From: Alphaproteobacteria bacterium UBA3760
GTDB lineage: Bacteria; Pseudomonadota; Alphaproteobacteria; Rs-D84
DNA length: 64,000 nt
Assembly: GCA_002371155.1 (NCBI GenBank)
Contig: DFGC01000010.1
Location: forward strand, 1-64,000
Direction of reading: 5' to 3'
Position 1 is the stretch's first letter; every line of letters starts with the position of its first letter. The position numbers were made by a program, and so were the translations under genes. Below the pieces are notes generated by a model. That model was not told the origin of the DNA and did no database searches. It worked only from the letters and a program-made list of their open reading frames with translations. Of this stretch, positions 32,282-41,030 are shown one piece after another.

Positions 32282-32317
32282 ATTGTCATTGACAATGTGA
32301 AAAACAAATGCTAAACT
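32282..32317 (+). promoter_or_regulatory. mraZ promoter with palindromic operator-like site
   Basis: TTGACA (32289-32294), 17-nt spacer and TAAACT (32312-32317). The -35 lies inside the palindrome ATTGTCA-T-TGACAAT (32282-32296), a likely regulator site. It is not the TGGG-type direct repeat bound by MraZ in other bacteria. Confidence 0.65.
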
Positions 32318-32369
32318 GACACCGAAACGCGGGCGATACTGACGAAAAAACAAAAAAATATGGAATAAA

Positions 32370-32813
32370 ATGTCTTTGTTTCTCTCATCTTATGAAAATC
32401 GTTTGGATGCCAAAGGGCGCATTTCTGTCCCGGCATCCTTTCGCGCCGCGTTAAACAATGAAAAATTTGCGGGTGTGGTGCTGTATCGTTCGTTTACAAA
32501 TAAATGTATCGATGGGTTATCCATGTCGCGCATGGAAAGTTTGGCGGCGGCAACCGATAAAATGGGCGTGTTTGATAATGCGTTGGACGATTTGTCGGCT
32601 ATGCTGTTTGCGGATGCGCGTCCCATACAATTTGATGTGACGGGGCGGATTATAATCCCGGCGGATTTATTGGCGCATGCCGGAATAACCAACACTGCGT
32701 TATTTGTTGGTCGTGGAAATTCTTTTCAGATATGGAATCCGGACGCATTTCGTGCAGCACAGAATAAATCATTGGAAAATCTGCGTGCGTCGCGCCCAAA
32801 TTTAATTATATAG
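32370..32813 (+). CDS. mraZ: MraZ transcriptional regulator/nucleoid protein
   Basis: DNA-binding protein that usually heads and represses the division and cell-wall (dcw) cluster. It has 147 residues with two AbrB-like halves, each with the D-x-x-G-R box: RLDAKGRISVPASFR near the N-terminus and QFDVTGRIIIPADLL in the second half. Here it is not followed by rsmH-ftsL-ftsI: a strong bidirectional terminator and a convergent gene come directly after. It is therefore an orphan mraZ, which points to a dispersed dcw cluster. Its promoter overlaps a palindrome at 32282-32296. Confidence 0.93.
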   Translation: MSLFLSSYENRLDAKGRISVPASFRAALNNEKFAGVVLYRSFTNKCIDGLSMSRMESLAAATDKMGVFDNALDDLSAMLFADARPIQFDVTGRIIIPADLLAHAGITNTALFVGRGNSFQIWNPDAFRAAQNKSLENLRASRPNLII

Positions 32814-32841
32814 TTTTTGGTAAAAATAAATTTATAAAACA

Positions 32842-32877
32842 AAATAAAAAACCTTGGTTTCCCAAGGTTTTTTATTT
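32842..32877. terminator. Bidirectional terminator after mraZ
   Basis: Perfect 16-bp arms AAATAAAAAACCTTGG / CCAAGGTTTTTTATTT around TTTC. It ends mraZ and the convergent exported-protein gene. Confidence 0.85.
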
Positions 32878-35151
32878 TTAGTTGCATGTTTGTTTAGCTG
32901 TACACTTTGTAGTATCATTCCACTGACATAATTGAGTAGATCCATAGGAATCCGATATGATACCAACGGAACCTGTTTGGGCATCCATGCAATATCCACG
33001 TTTTTCTTCACAGACACTTTCATCAAGTGTTTGGCAATACGAAACAATTTCTGCGCTTGATGTAAATGTTTCAATCGAACTGTATGTGCCGGTGACCCAT
33101 GTGCGCAATGCTTCTGGACTTACCGAACCAAACACATTCCCGTTGACCGACATACATGTTTTGATTTGTGAATAACATGAATTGATTGCGGTTCTGGATT
33201 TTGTGCTTTCGGGTCTGTCGACCTCGTAATTATTCGATGTCAGGCAACTGGATACATCACTAACGCAATCTTCGGCATAGGATGCCAACAATTCGTCCTG
33301 GGCCATTTTGATTTGAACCAATGCCCGTTGCAGGAATTGTTTGATAACATCGTTATCTGCTTTATATTTACCCTTGGAATCATATGTGTAATTTTGGCAT
33401 TTGTTCAACACAGACATGCACATACCATAATCTTTATTGGTTTTGCTGTCGTGCCAACCGATTTTATTTTGCAAATATGCAATCATTTTATCAGATGAAT
33501 TTTGTGCCGCGTTTGAATTCACACCATTGTCAATATAATTTACCAACGATATATAAGATGGTGTACTTGATGTACTTGTCCCCGATGATGTTCTTGATGG
33601 GTCTGTCCATGGGGTTTGATTGTTGATTTTCCATGTGCTGAACAGGTTATCATGTGAATATGTATGACTAATCGCACTTGGGTCAGCGTCGGCATCGGTG
33701 TTATTACCCGGCATACTGCCAATAACAACCGCGCCATTTACAATATATTGACCGGTTGGGTCCAGGCATCCCTCGTATCCATTTCCGCATACATAATCAT
33801 CCTGCATACATGATTCCAACGCGCTGACACAACCACGCAAATCATAAGAATTCTTGTTTTGTGCGACCATCAAACGCGCCTTTTTCAATACTTCTTTGGC
33901 GTTCGCAACGGTTTGTGTCATTTGGGTATTCGAATCGGTCAATGCGCGTTCGTATGCCAAACATGCTTTATCGATTTCCAAATCGTATGAATTCGTGACG
34001 ACCGCGGCATCAACGCCTTGGGCGACGCAAGAATTCAACACCGATGCCTTGCACCGTGATGCGGCGGTTTTATACAAACTTTCGCCACGTTGATTGGAAA
34101 TGCTGTTTGTGTTGGACGATGTTGTCGCCAACAAAGACGATAAATCAAATCCGGTGCTGCTGATATCGAAATCCAACAAACCCGACAAATCGAAATTCAT
34201 CGAACTGGTTGTTTCGGACGATGTTGCCGTTCCCGATTTTACATCAACAATCATACGTTTAACTTTATCCAAACTGGAACGAATAGCCGAACTGTCCTTG
34301 GCATTTTTCATTGCCAATTCAGCCTCGGTTTCCGCAAATAATGTTGTGATTTGATCCGCCGGCAAACCAATATATTGAATACTGCGTGCGACATCTTGTA
34401 ATGCCTCGGTTGCCGCCGCCAATGCAGCCTCGGTTTTTTCATAATTCGCTATGTTTTTCGAGCACGAGCAACGACCCTGGTTATCGTCCAGCACATTGCA
34501 ATAATTATCCATACATGATGCGTATTGTGCCTGGCAATATTCGGTCAAAGATTTCATTGCATCTAACTCTGTGGTTGTTGCCGCGGCGGTTTCTGCAACC
34601 GTTGTTGGTGTGACCGATGCCGAACGAATTGTTGCACCGCGTGTCGAAACGACCAATGGACGCACCGTTGATACGCGTGATTGCACGACCGGATTTGCAT
34701 TATATACCGGTGTTGTCGATGTTATTGTTGAAACGCGAGCCTTGACCCCCGGTGTATTGCTGGTTGCGCGCGCAGATTGCGCGGTGCCGTTTGCACTGCG
34801 CGTCTGTATCACGCCCGAACGCGTTGCGGTTGTTGTCCCACGCCCAGAAATATTGCGCGACGGTGTCGTTGTTGTGCGTGTTGCCGCCGTTCTGGGTTGG
34901 GCCACGCCTGAACGTAATGTTGTTGCACGCCCCATGGTGTTTGTCCGGGCACTGCGCACCGTTGGCGCACTCTTTTGCACCGGCATTACATTCGTATCGT
35001 CCGTCGCAATCTCTGTTTCCATTGCGCCGGTATCAACATCGCCAACATCGACATCGGAAAACAACAATTCCGTATCGTCAAAAGACGGTGCAACCTCGGC
35101 AAATGCGGGCAAAACCAACAAACTGCTGACAACAAAAACTAATCTTTTCAT
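32878..35151 (-). CDS. Large Cys-rich exported protein
   Basis: Unrecognised protein of 757 residues with a clear signal peptide (MKRLVFVVSSLLVLPAFAEV). Residues about 60-190 form a Thr/Arg/Ser-rich low-complexity stretch with repeated TRS/RT(T/A) motifs. After that come helical segments with regularly spaced cysteines: YCQAQYASCMDNYCNVLDD, CSALESC-type pairs, CMSVLNKCQNY, SCYSQIKTCMSV and a final YCQTLDESVCEEKRGYCMD. The pattern of paired Cys in helices suggests several disulfide-bonded repeats folded in the periplasm or outside. No enzyme motif or anchor is visible. It could be a surface coat or secretion substrate. Confidence 0.75.
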   Translation of the reverse strand: MKRLVFVVSSLLVLPAFAEVAPSFDDTELLFSDVDVGDVDTGAMETEIATDDTNVMPVQKSAPTVRSARTNTMGRATTLRSGVAQPRTAATRTTTTPSRNISGRGTTTATRSGVIQTRSANGTAQSARATSNTPGVKARVSTITSTTPVYNANPVVQSRVSTVRPLVVSTRGATIRSASVTPTTVAETAAATTTELDAMKSLTEYCQAQYASCMDNYCNVLDDNQGRCSCSKNIANYEKTEAALAAATEALQDVARSIQYIGLPADQITTLFAETEAELAMKNAKDSSAIRSSLDKVKRMIVDVKSGTATSSETTSSMNFDLSGLLDFDISSTGFDLSSLLATTSSNTNSISNQRGESLYKTAASRCKASVLNSCVAQGVDAAVVTNSYDLEIDKACLAYERALTDSNTQMTQTVANAKEVLKKARLMVAQNKNSYDLRGCVSALESCMQDDYVCGNGYEGCLDPTGQYIVNGAVVIGSMPGNNTDADADPSAISHTYSHDNLFSTWKINNQTPWTDPSRTSSGTSTSSTPSYISLVNYIDNGVNSNAAQNSSDKMIAYLQNKIGWHDSKTNKDYGMCMSVLNKCQNYTYDSKGKYKADNDVIKQFLQRALVQIKMAQDELLASYAEDCVSDVSSCLTSNNYEVDRPESTKSRTAINSCYSQIKTCMSVNGNVFGSVSPEALRTWVTGTYSSIETFTSSAEIVSYCQTLDESVCEEKRGYCMDAQTGSVGIISDSYGSTQLCQWNDTTKCTAKQTCN

Positions 35152-35262
35152 GGCAAATTCCTTCCTACTTTATACCCTATTTTATCATATATTGGGGCAT
35201 AAAACAAATAAAAAATAAAGTGCATAAATTGCACTTTGGACTTTGTGTATTGAATTTTGGTA

Positions 35263-35592
35263 TTAGTGATGTGCAACAATATGCAAAATCACACTGGTTA
35301 TAAATAGCACCGTAATAATAGATAAAATTATTTTCTGGGTTTTATGGTGGTCAATATCACAATGTTCATCATGGCAACACGGACAATCACGCAGGACAAA
35401 AATCCAAGACACCCCCAACATCAGGCTCGAAAAAACAAAAATCCATGGTTCAATCCAGTGGGGAATGTATTCGGTGTGCGCAACCTCGGGCGCAAACAGC
35501 CCAACGATTCCCAACACAATCGGCAATACACAGCAAAACAAATGTGGTAATACCGTTGCAATAATTCCAAATTTTACAGCCTTGTTTTTCAT
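35263..35592 (-). CDS. MerC/MerT-like small membrane protein
   Basis: Small inner-membrane protein of 109 residues with about three or four helices. The first helix holds a vicinal pair (HLFCCVLPIVLGIVGL), as in Mer-type metal transporters. A loop between later helices is rich in Cys and His (DCPCCHDEHCDIDHHK), a plausible metal-binding site. Uptake or sensing of a soft metal is inferred; no merA, merP or merR lies nearby. The ATG at 35592 is chosen because AAGGG lies 7 nt upstream; an ATG 8 codons earlier has no such site. Confidence 0.65.
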   Translation of the reverse strand: MKNKAVKFGIIATVLPHLFCCVLPIVLGIVGLFAPEVAHTEYIPHWIEPWIFVFSSLMLGVSWIFVLRDCPCCHDEHCDIDHHKTQKIILSIITVLFITSVILHIVAHH

Positions 35593-35630
35593 ATTGAACC
35601 CTTTTATATTGTGCATTCATCACAACGCAC

Positions 35631-35713
35631 CGCGTCCTAAACTGGCGACGATAAATCAAAATTTCACACCTGCGGTGTGAAACTTTAATTTATGGCGTCC
35701 CCAGCAGGATTCC
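35631..35713. repeat. Direct repeat copy A (contains partial tRNA-Arg 3' end)
   Basis: About 83 bp, matching copy B at an offset of 192 bp with only a few differences. It holds the TTTCACACC-TGC-GGTGTGAAA hairpin (35662-35682) and CCCCAGCAGGA, the complement of the last bases of tRNA-Arg. Beyond that the tRNA similarity stops. Between the copies lie three further hairpins: GTCGGC/GCCGAC at 35718-35732, TACGG/CCGTA at 35735-35749 and GGCAAAC/GTTTGCC at 35797-35815. Confidence 0.8.
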
Positions 35714-35822
35714 CTCGGTCGGCAATGCCGACACTACGGGGAAACCGTAACGATTTGATTGCACTGCGTTTATCAAATCTACTTGTTTTCGAACCAGGCA
35801 AACTTGTTGTTTGCCAAGGTGT

Positions 35823-35905
35823 CGCGTCCTAAACTGGCGACGATAAATCAAACTTTCACACCTGCGGTGTGAAACTTTAATTTATGGTATCCCCAGCAGG
35901 AATCG
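35823..35905. repeat. Direct repeat copy B (overlaps the tRNA-Arg 3' end)
   Basis: Same 83-bp unit as copy A, here continuous with the intact tRNA-Arg. On the minus strand its hairpin (35854-35874) lies about 11 nt after the tRNA and may serve as terminator, though the T-run is weak. Confidence 0.8.
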
Positions 35906-35960
35906 AACCTGCATCAGAGGTTTAGGAAACCCCCGTTCTATCCAGTTGAACTATGGGGAC
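35885..35960 (-). tRNA. tRNA-Arg (CCT)
   Basis: A 76-nt cloverleaf. Acceptor GTCCCCA/TGGGGAT, T-arm GCAGG-TTCGATT-CCTGC, anticodon loop TTCCTAA reading CCT (decodes AGG), discriminator A and encoded CCA. The 3' part is repeated about 190 bp downstream. Confidence 0.95.
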
Positions 35961-35970
35961 ACATAAAATA

Positions 35971-35998
35971 ATTTTAATAAAATAAAAAACAAAATCAA
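35971..35998 (-). promoter_or_regulatory. Promoter for tRNA-Arg
   Basis: Minus strand: TTGATT (35993-35998), 16-nt spacer, TAAAAT (35971-35976), about 10 nt before the mature tRNA 5' end. Confidence 0.55.
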
Positions 35999-36024
35999 CC
36001 GATTGTTATGTATTGTGAAAAATG

Positions 36025-36052
36025 TTGATTTTTGGGTATGTGTCTGTATAAT
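36025..36052 (+). promoter_or_regulatory. Promoter for ihfA
   Basis: TTGATT (36025-36030), 16-nt spacer, consensus TATAAT (36047-36052), 25 nt before the start codon. Confidence 0.65.
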
Positions 36053-36076
36053 GAAATCATAAACCCGGGGGATAAA

Positions 36077-36364
36077 ATGAATAAATTGACACGTGTTGAA
36101 TTGGCTGGACGGTTGCGGGAACAATTTGGTTTAACCGCGGCGGATGCCAATCGCATGATTGAAATTATTTTCCAAGAAATATCGGATGCGCTAATCAATG
36201 GCGAAGATGTAAAAATTTCTGGATTTGGCACTTTCAAGATTCTGAATAAATCCGCGCGCATTGGGCGCAACCCAAAAACGGGGATTCCGGCGGTGATTTC
36301 CGCACGCCGCGTGACATCGTTCCGCCCCAGTACTGAATTTCGCGCCCGCGTCAATAATAAATAA
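36077..36364 (+). CDS. ihfA: Integration host factor alpha subunit
   Basis: DNA-bending nucleoid protein of the HU/IHF family, 95 residues. It begins MNKLTRVELAGRLREQFGLT; the beta-arm region reads VKISGFGTFKILNKSARIGR then NPKTGIPAVISARRVTSFRPS. The ISARRV.. and FGTF.. sequence fits IHF-alpha better than HU. The ATG at 36077 has a GGGGGAT site and its own promoter. IHF works as a heterodimer with IhfB, which is not in this window. The gene usually lies after pheT; here it stands alone beside tRNA-Arg. Confidence 0.88.
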   Translation: MNKLTRVELAGRLREQFGLTAADANRMIEIIFQEISDALINGEDVKISGFGTFKILNKSARIGRNPKTGIPAVISARRVTSFRPSTEFRARVNNK

Positions 36365-36373
36365 TTGAATAAA

Positions 36374-36405
36374 AAATCCCCACAACATTGTGGGGATTTA
36401 TTTTT
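36374..36405. terminator. Bidirectional terminator after ihfA
   Basis: AAATCCCCACAA / TTGTGGGGATTT stem with A-run before and T-run after, shared with the convergent peptidase gene. Confidence 0.8.
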
Positions 36406-38383
36406 ACCATATCTTAACCCTGTTTTCTGGGGCAACATATAATTTATTTTTTGGTCCGACATTAAACGCGTCATACCATGCGTCGATATGTGGCAATATG
36501 CCATTTACGCGCCACCGTTCCAACGAATGTTCGTTTGTTTTTGTTTGCTTTAACGCGGCATCATCGCGAATGTTTCCCGCCCAATTTGTCGCATATGATA
36601 TAAAGAACCGTTGTATATCTGTAAAACCATCGGCATCGCCACTGCGATTGCCAAAATTCACATATGCGGTATATGCAACGGTGACCCCACCATAGTCTGC
36701 CAAATTTTCGCCCAGTGTAAATTCACCATTTGCGTGCACACCTGGGGCGACCAAAATATTATCGAAAAATTCCCGCATAACATTTGCGCGCGCGTTAAAA
36801 GATTTCGCGTCCGCATCCCCCCACCAATCGCGCATATTGCCATCTTTGTCAAAATGGCGGCCGCTGTCATCAAATCCGTGTGTCATTTCATGCCCAATAA
36901 CCGCGCCAATCGCGCCATAGTTAAACGCGTCATCCGCCGTCATATCAAAGAACGGATATTGCAAAATTCCCGCTGGAAAACAAATTTCGTTTGTTGTTGG
37001 GTCATAATATGCGTTGACCTCGTGCGCGTTCATAAACCAAATGTTTGGGTCTTTTTCTTGTTCGATTTTATCCAACCAAAAACGGTCCTCGAACTGTGCA
37101 ACACGCAACATGTTTTCGAAAAACGAATCGTCGCGTATTTCCAGATTTGAATAATCGCGCCACACATCCGGGTATCCGATTTTCGCATGGAAAGTATTTA
37201 ATTTTTCCAACGCATGGTGCCGGGTTTCATCCGACATCCAATCCAATTTTTCAATACGCATTTTTAACGCAGATTGCAAATCATTTACTAATTTTTGCAT
37301 GCGTTTTTTTGCGGCATCCGGAAAATATTTTTTTGTATACAATCGACCGATTTCTTCGCCCAATGACGCATCCAATGTTGCAACCGCGCGTTTCCAACGT
37401 GGTTTCTTTTCGGGTTGTCCCGATAACACGCGTGAAAAATCAAACGCAATATCATATGTTTTGTCGTCCAATACACCGGTTGATGAATTTATCAATCTGA
37501 ATTTCAGATATGTTTTCAATAAACCCAAATCAACGGTATTCATAATTTTTACAGATTCCGCAATCGGTTCAATTTGATTTACATTTACATATGTCGGTTT
37601 AATACCACGCGCGGCAAAATATTTATCCCAATCAAACCCGGGAAATTCTGTGCGCAATTGCGCGATTGGCATTTTGTGATAATTTGCAATCGGGTCGCGC
37701 AACTGTTCTTTTTTATAGAAAGATTTTGCCATGCGTTTTTCTAAATCAAATAATTTTTTTGCATCGACCGGTATGTTAAAATTCGCCATAATTTTTTCAA
37801 TATATTCGATGTATTTTTCACGCACCTGAATAGATTTTTCGTCATCGTCAAAATAATAATCACGCGCCAGGCCGATGCCGTCTTGACCGATATTATATAA
37901 ATAGTGTTCGCTGTCTTTTTCATCCAATCCCACACCGTCGCCAAAAAATCCATCGGCAAATGCGTGAAATTTTCCCAAAAATGCGGGCAATTCATCGCGT
38001 GATTTAATTGCATCAATTTCATCGATATATTTCTGCACAGGTTTTATTCCATCGGCATTTAACTTTTTTTCATCCATCGCGATTTTATATAATAATCCAA
38101 TTTTTCCATCATCGTGTTCGGCAATATCACGCACGCGTTCCAGGTTAGTATTTACCAAAACATCGAACATACCATAACGCGAATAATCCGCCGGTATTGG
38201 ATTTGCGATACGCCATCCGCGTGTTGCAAAATCATAAAAATCATCGCCCGGGACAACGGTTGTATCCATATCTTGTAATTTAATTCCTGTACTCATTTGT
38301 CTCCCCTTTGTAAAAACGCCAACCATAATCAGACTTGCCACCACTGCGCAAATTCCAATAATGTTCAGAAATTTATGTTCCAT
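36404..38383 (-). CDS. pepO: M13-family (neprilysin/PepO-like) zinc metallopeptidase
   Basis: Membrane-anchored or secreted zinc endopeptidase of 659 residues, the usual M13 size. An N-terminal hydrophobic segment (LNIIGICAVVASLIMVGVF) acts as signal or anchor. The helical N-domain has the PGDDFYDFATRGW entry motif. The catalytic part has HEMTH near residue 497 within IGHEMTHGFDDSGRHFDKDG, the third zinc ligand and NALDYGG-type box in LGENLADYGGVT near 557, and a C-terminal APENRVKIW. It probably cleaves short peptides in the periplasm. It precedes no other gene; hemW lies upstream by 5 nt in the same direction. Confidence 0.92.
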   Translation of the reverse strand: MEHKFLNIIGICAVVASLIMVGVFTKGRQMSTGIKLQDMDTTVVPGDDFYDFATRGWRIANPIPADYSRYGMFDVLVNTNLERVRDIAEHDDGKIGLLYKIAMDEKKLNADGIKPVQKYIDEIDAIKSRDELPAFLGKFHAFADGFFGDGVGLDEKDSEHYLYNIGQDGIGLARDYYFDDDEKSIQVREKYIEYIEKIMANFNIPVDAKKLFDLEKRMAKSFYKKEQLRDPIANYHKMPIAQLRTEFPGFDWDKYFAARGIKPTYVNVNQIEPIAESVKIMNTVDLGLLKTYLKFRLINSSTGVLDDKTYDIAFDFSRVLSGQPEKKPRWKRAVATLDASLGEEIGRLYTKKYFPDAAKKRMQKLVNDLQSALKMRIEKLDWMSDETRHHALEKLNTFHAKIGYPDVWRDYSNLEIRDDSFFENMLRVAQFEDRFWLDKIEQEKDPNIWFMNAHEVNAYYDPTTNEICFPAGILQYPFFDMTADDAFNYGAIGAVIGHEMTHGFDDSGRHFDKDGNMRDWWGDADAKSFNARANVMREFFDNILVAPGVHANGEFTLGENLADYGGVTVAYTAYVNFGNRSGDADGFTDIQRFFISYATNWAGNIRDDAALKQTKTNEHSLERWRVNGILPHIDAWYDAFNVGPKNKLYVAPENRVKIW

Positions 38384-38388
38384 TGTTG

Positions 38389-39441
38389 CTACCTTGTTAA
38401 ATTTACCAATAAATCATCCAAGATTAAAATGCCTTTATTGGTTGCGATTAAACGATTGTCTTTGATTTGAACCAAATCATTATTATTTTTTATGAAATCT
38501 ATATCAAGAATATTTTTTGTTTTATCATCCAACGCAACGCCGTAAATAGTCCTTAGTCCCGTAATTATCCGTTCCAACGCGCGCGTATCATCATCAATTT
38601 TTTGATATTTTATATCACCACCATATTGTTCGAACCATGCGTTATTCATAAACACGCGTCCACGCGCACCATGTCCCAATCCGATATATGCGCCACCCAA
38701 CCACACATTTTTATTATGAACGCAAATGTTTTCATTGGTTGCATAATTGGAAACCTCGTATCGGGGTAAATTCAGATTTTTTTCAATCGCCAAATACATG
38801 TCTGCCATTTCATCGTTATTCGGCATGCTAAGATTCATTTGCCCAAACGGAGTATTTTTTTCAATCGTCAATTCATATAATGATGCGTGTTTTAACCCAA
38901 TCTGATTTATTTTATCACACACAGAAATTATATGCCTAACATTATGTCCCGGCAGTCCATATATAAAATCGGCACTGACATTGATATTCATGCTTTGCGC
39001 CGATTCCAGAATTTTTATTGCGGTTGCGGCATCGTGTTGTCGCCCCAGAAATTTCAATTCATCATCATCAAACGATTGCACACCAACAGACAACCGTGTC
39101 AATCCGCAATCGATAAATTCGCGTAATTTCGTTTCGTCCAAAGTTCCCGGGTTTGATTCCAATGTAATCTCAGAGCAATTTTGTAAATCAAATTTTTCAG
39201 AAATATGTTTTATAATTTTATTAAAAATTTTTGTTGGCATTAAACTGGGGGTGCCACCACCAAAAAAAATCGTTGGCACCGAAACGCGTCCCAACCGTTG
39301 CGCCCAAAAATCAACCTCGGATAAAATTTGTGTGGCATAACAATCCCAATCTGGCGAAATTGCACGCGAAAAAAAAGCACAATAATTGCACTTGGAAATA
39401 CAAAATGGGACATGTATATATATATTATGTGGGATACTCAT
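38389..39441 (-). CDS. hemW: Radical SAM heme chaperone HemW
   Basis: HemW-type radical SAM protein of 350 residues, often mislabelled coproporphyrinogen oxidase; the family inserts heme into target proteins. The [4Fe-4S] ligands are C14, C18 and C21 in HVPFCISKCNYCAFF, with GGGTPS after it. SVGVQSFDDDELKFLGRQHD, DFIYGLPG and GLGHGARGR are family blocks. The C-terminal HemN-like domain is present. The ATG at 39441 has no clear Shine-Dalgarno; a TAACAT box 7 nt upstream leaves a leaderless start possible. It is transcribed into the M13 peptidase gene. Confidence 0.9.
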   Translation of the reverse strand: MSIPHNIYIHVPFCISKCNYCAFFSRAISPDWDCYATQILSEVDFWAQRLGRVSVPTIFFGGGTPSLMPTKIFNKIIKHISEKFDLQNCSEITLESNPGTLDETKLREFIDCGLTRLSVGVQSFDDDELKFLGRQHDAATAIKILESAQSMNINVSADFIYGLPGHNVRHIISVCDKINQIGLKHASLYELTIEKNTPFGQMNLSMPNNDEMADMYLAIEKNLNLPRYEVSNYATNENICVHNKNVWLGGAYIGLGHGARGRVFMNNAWFEQYGGDIKYQKIDDDTRALERIITGLRTIYGVALDDKTKNILDIDFIKNNNDLVQIKDNRLIATNKGILILDDLLVNLTR

Positions 39442-39494
39442 ACATGTTATGTTAAAACACAAAATAAAAAAATCCAGTAAATCATTTTTTTTAG

Positions 39495-39524
39495 TTGCAT
39501 TGGATATAAAAATTGTTTCATAAT
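39495..39524 (+). promoter_or_regulatory. Promoter for the 39533 barrel gene
   Basis: TTGCAT (39495-39500), 18-nt spacer, CATAAT (39519-39524); the ATG follows only 8 nt later. Confidence 0.45.
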
Positions 39525-39532
39525 GGTTGCAA

Positions 39533-41005
39533 ATGAGGAAGGATTATATTTCAATTTTGTTGGGAATTTGCGCGTCAATGCCGGCAATGGCCAGCAACGA
39601 AGGTGCCCCGGCATACTATCAAAAACAAACAACAAATATGAATCGTGCGGCGTATCCTGAATATAAAAATCGTGGATATACCGATTATGTCGGACAATCT
39701 GGCCCGAAACAGGTTATCGCGACATCGTCCCGCACATACCAGGTTCCGCGTCCGGTTCAACCTGAAATATCATACACCGGCACGACAACCAAAAATGGTA
39801 TTGCGCGACCGGCGTCTGACGATAACGGTTTTTCAATTTATGGTGGGTATTCGCGTCGATTCGCTGATTTTCAATTTACCACATCGGTCAATTCGATTTT
39901 GGAATGGGACGATATGATATTCAACGAATTGACGGCGGGTGCGCGTTATAATTTTTCACTGCGCAATTTTGATATGTTATTGTTTGGTGAATATACATAT
40001 GGCAATATGGCATCTGCGGGATTATCTATGGATTATGATTTGAAACCGTATGATGAAAATTTGTTGAACGAGGGGATATTTACCGTATCTGTTGGTGAAC
40101 AAAGTGGTGATACGCATCGCATGCGTTTTGGGTTTGGTGCACATAATATTTGGGATATTGGTGGTTGGAAATTCAGTCCGATATTTGGATACGAAATTTT
40201 CAAGCATAATTTGCAAATGAACGACCATTATTATCCAAATCCGGGTGTATATATACCGCTGATGACGGTTGATGGTGATTATGTTTTTGCCGATGAAACG
40301 GCGGGTGTGTATTTTCCTGTGCCACTAGACCAGGCCCAAGATTATGCTGATTCCGGATATTACCAGGTTTGTGTGTCGCCGGCCGAGATTAAGGTTGCAT
40401 CCGTTGATGCGTCGGGCGGGTTGATTATGAATGATTTGCCAGAACCGGCGGATCCAAATTCAACGGTGCCATGGGGTGTGACATATGATGAATGTATTGT
40501 TATTGGTGGTGATGGTCCGATTGTGATACCTGGGAAAACGCATGAATACAATACAACATGGTCTGGATTTTTTATTGGGTTGGAAATTGAAAAGCAAATG
40601 ACATGGAACGACAAATTGCGTTTGTATGGTCAAATCGGTTTGCCGAAATATTCATCCGAAGGTATATGGCCAAATCGCACGGATTGGCAACAAAACCCCA
40701 GTTTCCTGGACGAAGGCGATGCCAGTGCGTTGACATATTCGTTGGAAATGGAATACGAGTTAAAATTGTCTGACCGGTTGCAATTATCGTTGCGTGCGGA
40801 CACAAATTATTTCCATGTTGGCAAAATTGGTGGTGAAATTTATTGGGCACCATATACGGAATACAGTTATGCAACAAATGCCGATGGCGACATAGACATT
40901 ATTGCAACAACATATCCGGCATACACCGAACATGTGTCTGATGCATTAAAAGAGGCCACATGGCAATCATTTGGGTTGCGCCTGGGGTTAAAGTGTTCTT
41001 TCTAA
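39533..41005 (+). CDS. Outer-membrane beta-barrel protein
   Basis: Exported protein of 490 residues. It starts MRKDYISILLGICASMPAMA, a signal peptide. A Tyr/Gln/Pro-rich segment (about 22-85) precedes amphipathic strands (SIYGGYSRRFADFQFTT, LTAGARYNFSLRNFDMLLFG). The protein ends SFGLRLGLKCSF, the terminal aromatic expected of BAM substrates. An acidic insertion with two Cys (about 240-335) may be an extracellular loop. Spaced strands faintly recall omptins, but the required catalytic set is not demonstrable. The start lacks a Shine-Dalgarno and sits 8 nt behind a -10 box; AGGAAGG occurs just inside the gene. Confidence 0.7.
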   Translation: MRKDYISILLGICASMPAMASNEGAPAYYQKQTTNMNRAAYPEYKNRGYTDYVGQSGPKQVIATSSRTYQVPRPVQPEISYTGTTTKNGIARPASDDNGFSIYGGYSRRFADFQFTTSVNSILEWDDMIFNELTAGARYNFSLRNFDMLLFGEYTYGNMASAGLSMDYDLKPYDENLLNEGIFTVSVGEQSGDTHRMRFGFGAHNIWDIGGWKFSPIFGYEIFKHNLQMNDHYYPNPGVYIPLMTVDGDYVFADETAGVYFPVPLDQAQDYADSGYYQVCVSPAEIKVASVDASGGLIMNDLPEPADPNSTVPWGVTYDECIVIGGDGPIVIPGKTHEYNTTWSGFFIGLEIEKQMTWNDKLRLYGQIGLPKYSSEGIWPNRTDWQQNPSFLDEGDASALTYSLEMEYELKLSDRLQLSLRADTNYFHVGKIGGEIYWAPYTEYSYATNADGDIDIIATTYPAYTEHVSDALKEATWQSFGLRLGLKCSF

Positions 41006-41030
41006 CATAAAAAATATGCGGGGTTGGCGA

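Noticed and set aside
35631..35905. Repeat pair considered as a CRISPR array or a second tRNA
   Set aside because: Only two units, 109-bp spacer, and the partial tRNA lacks the 5' half and anticodon arm.
39533..41005. Omptin protease assignment for the barrel protein
   Set aside because: Length and a long acidic insert differ from omptins, and the catalytic His-Asp and Asp-Asp pairs could not be placed convincingly.
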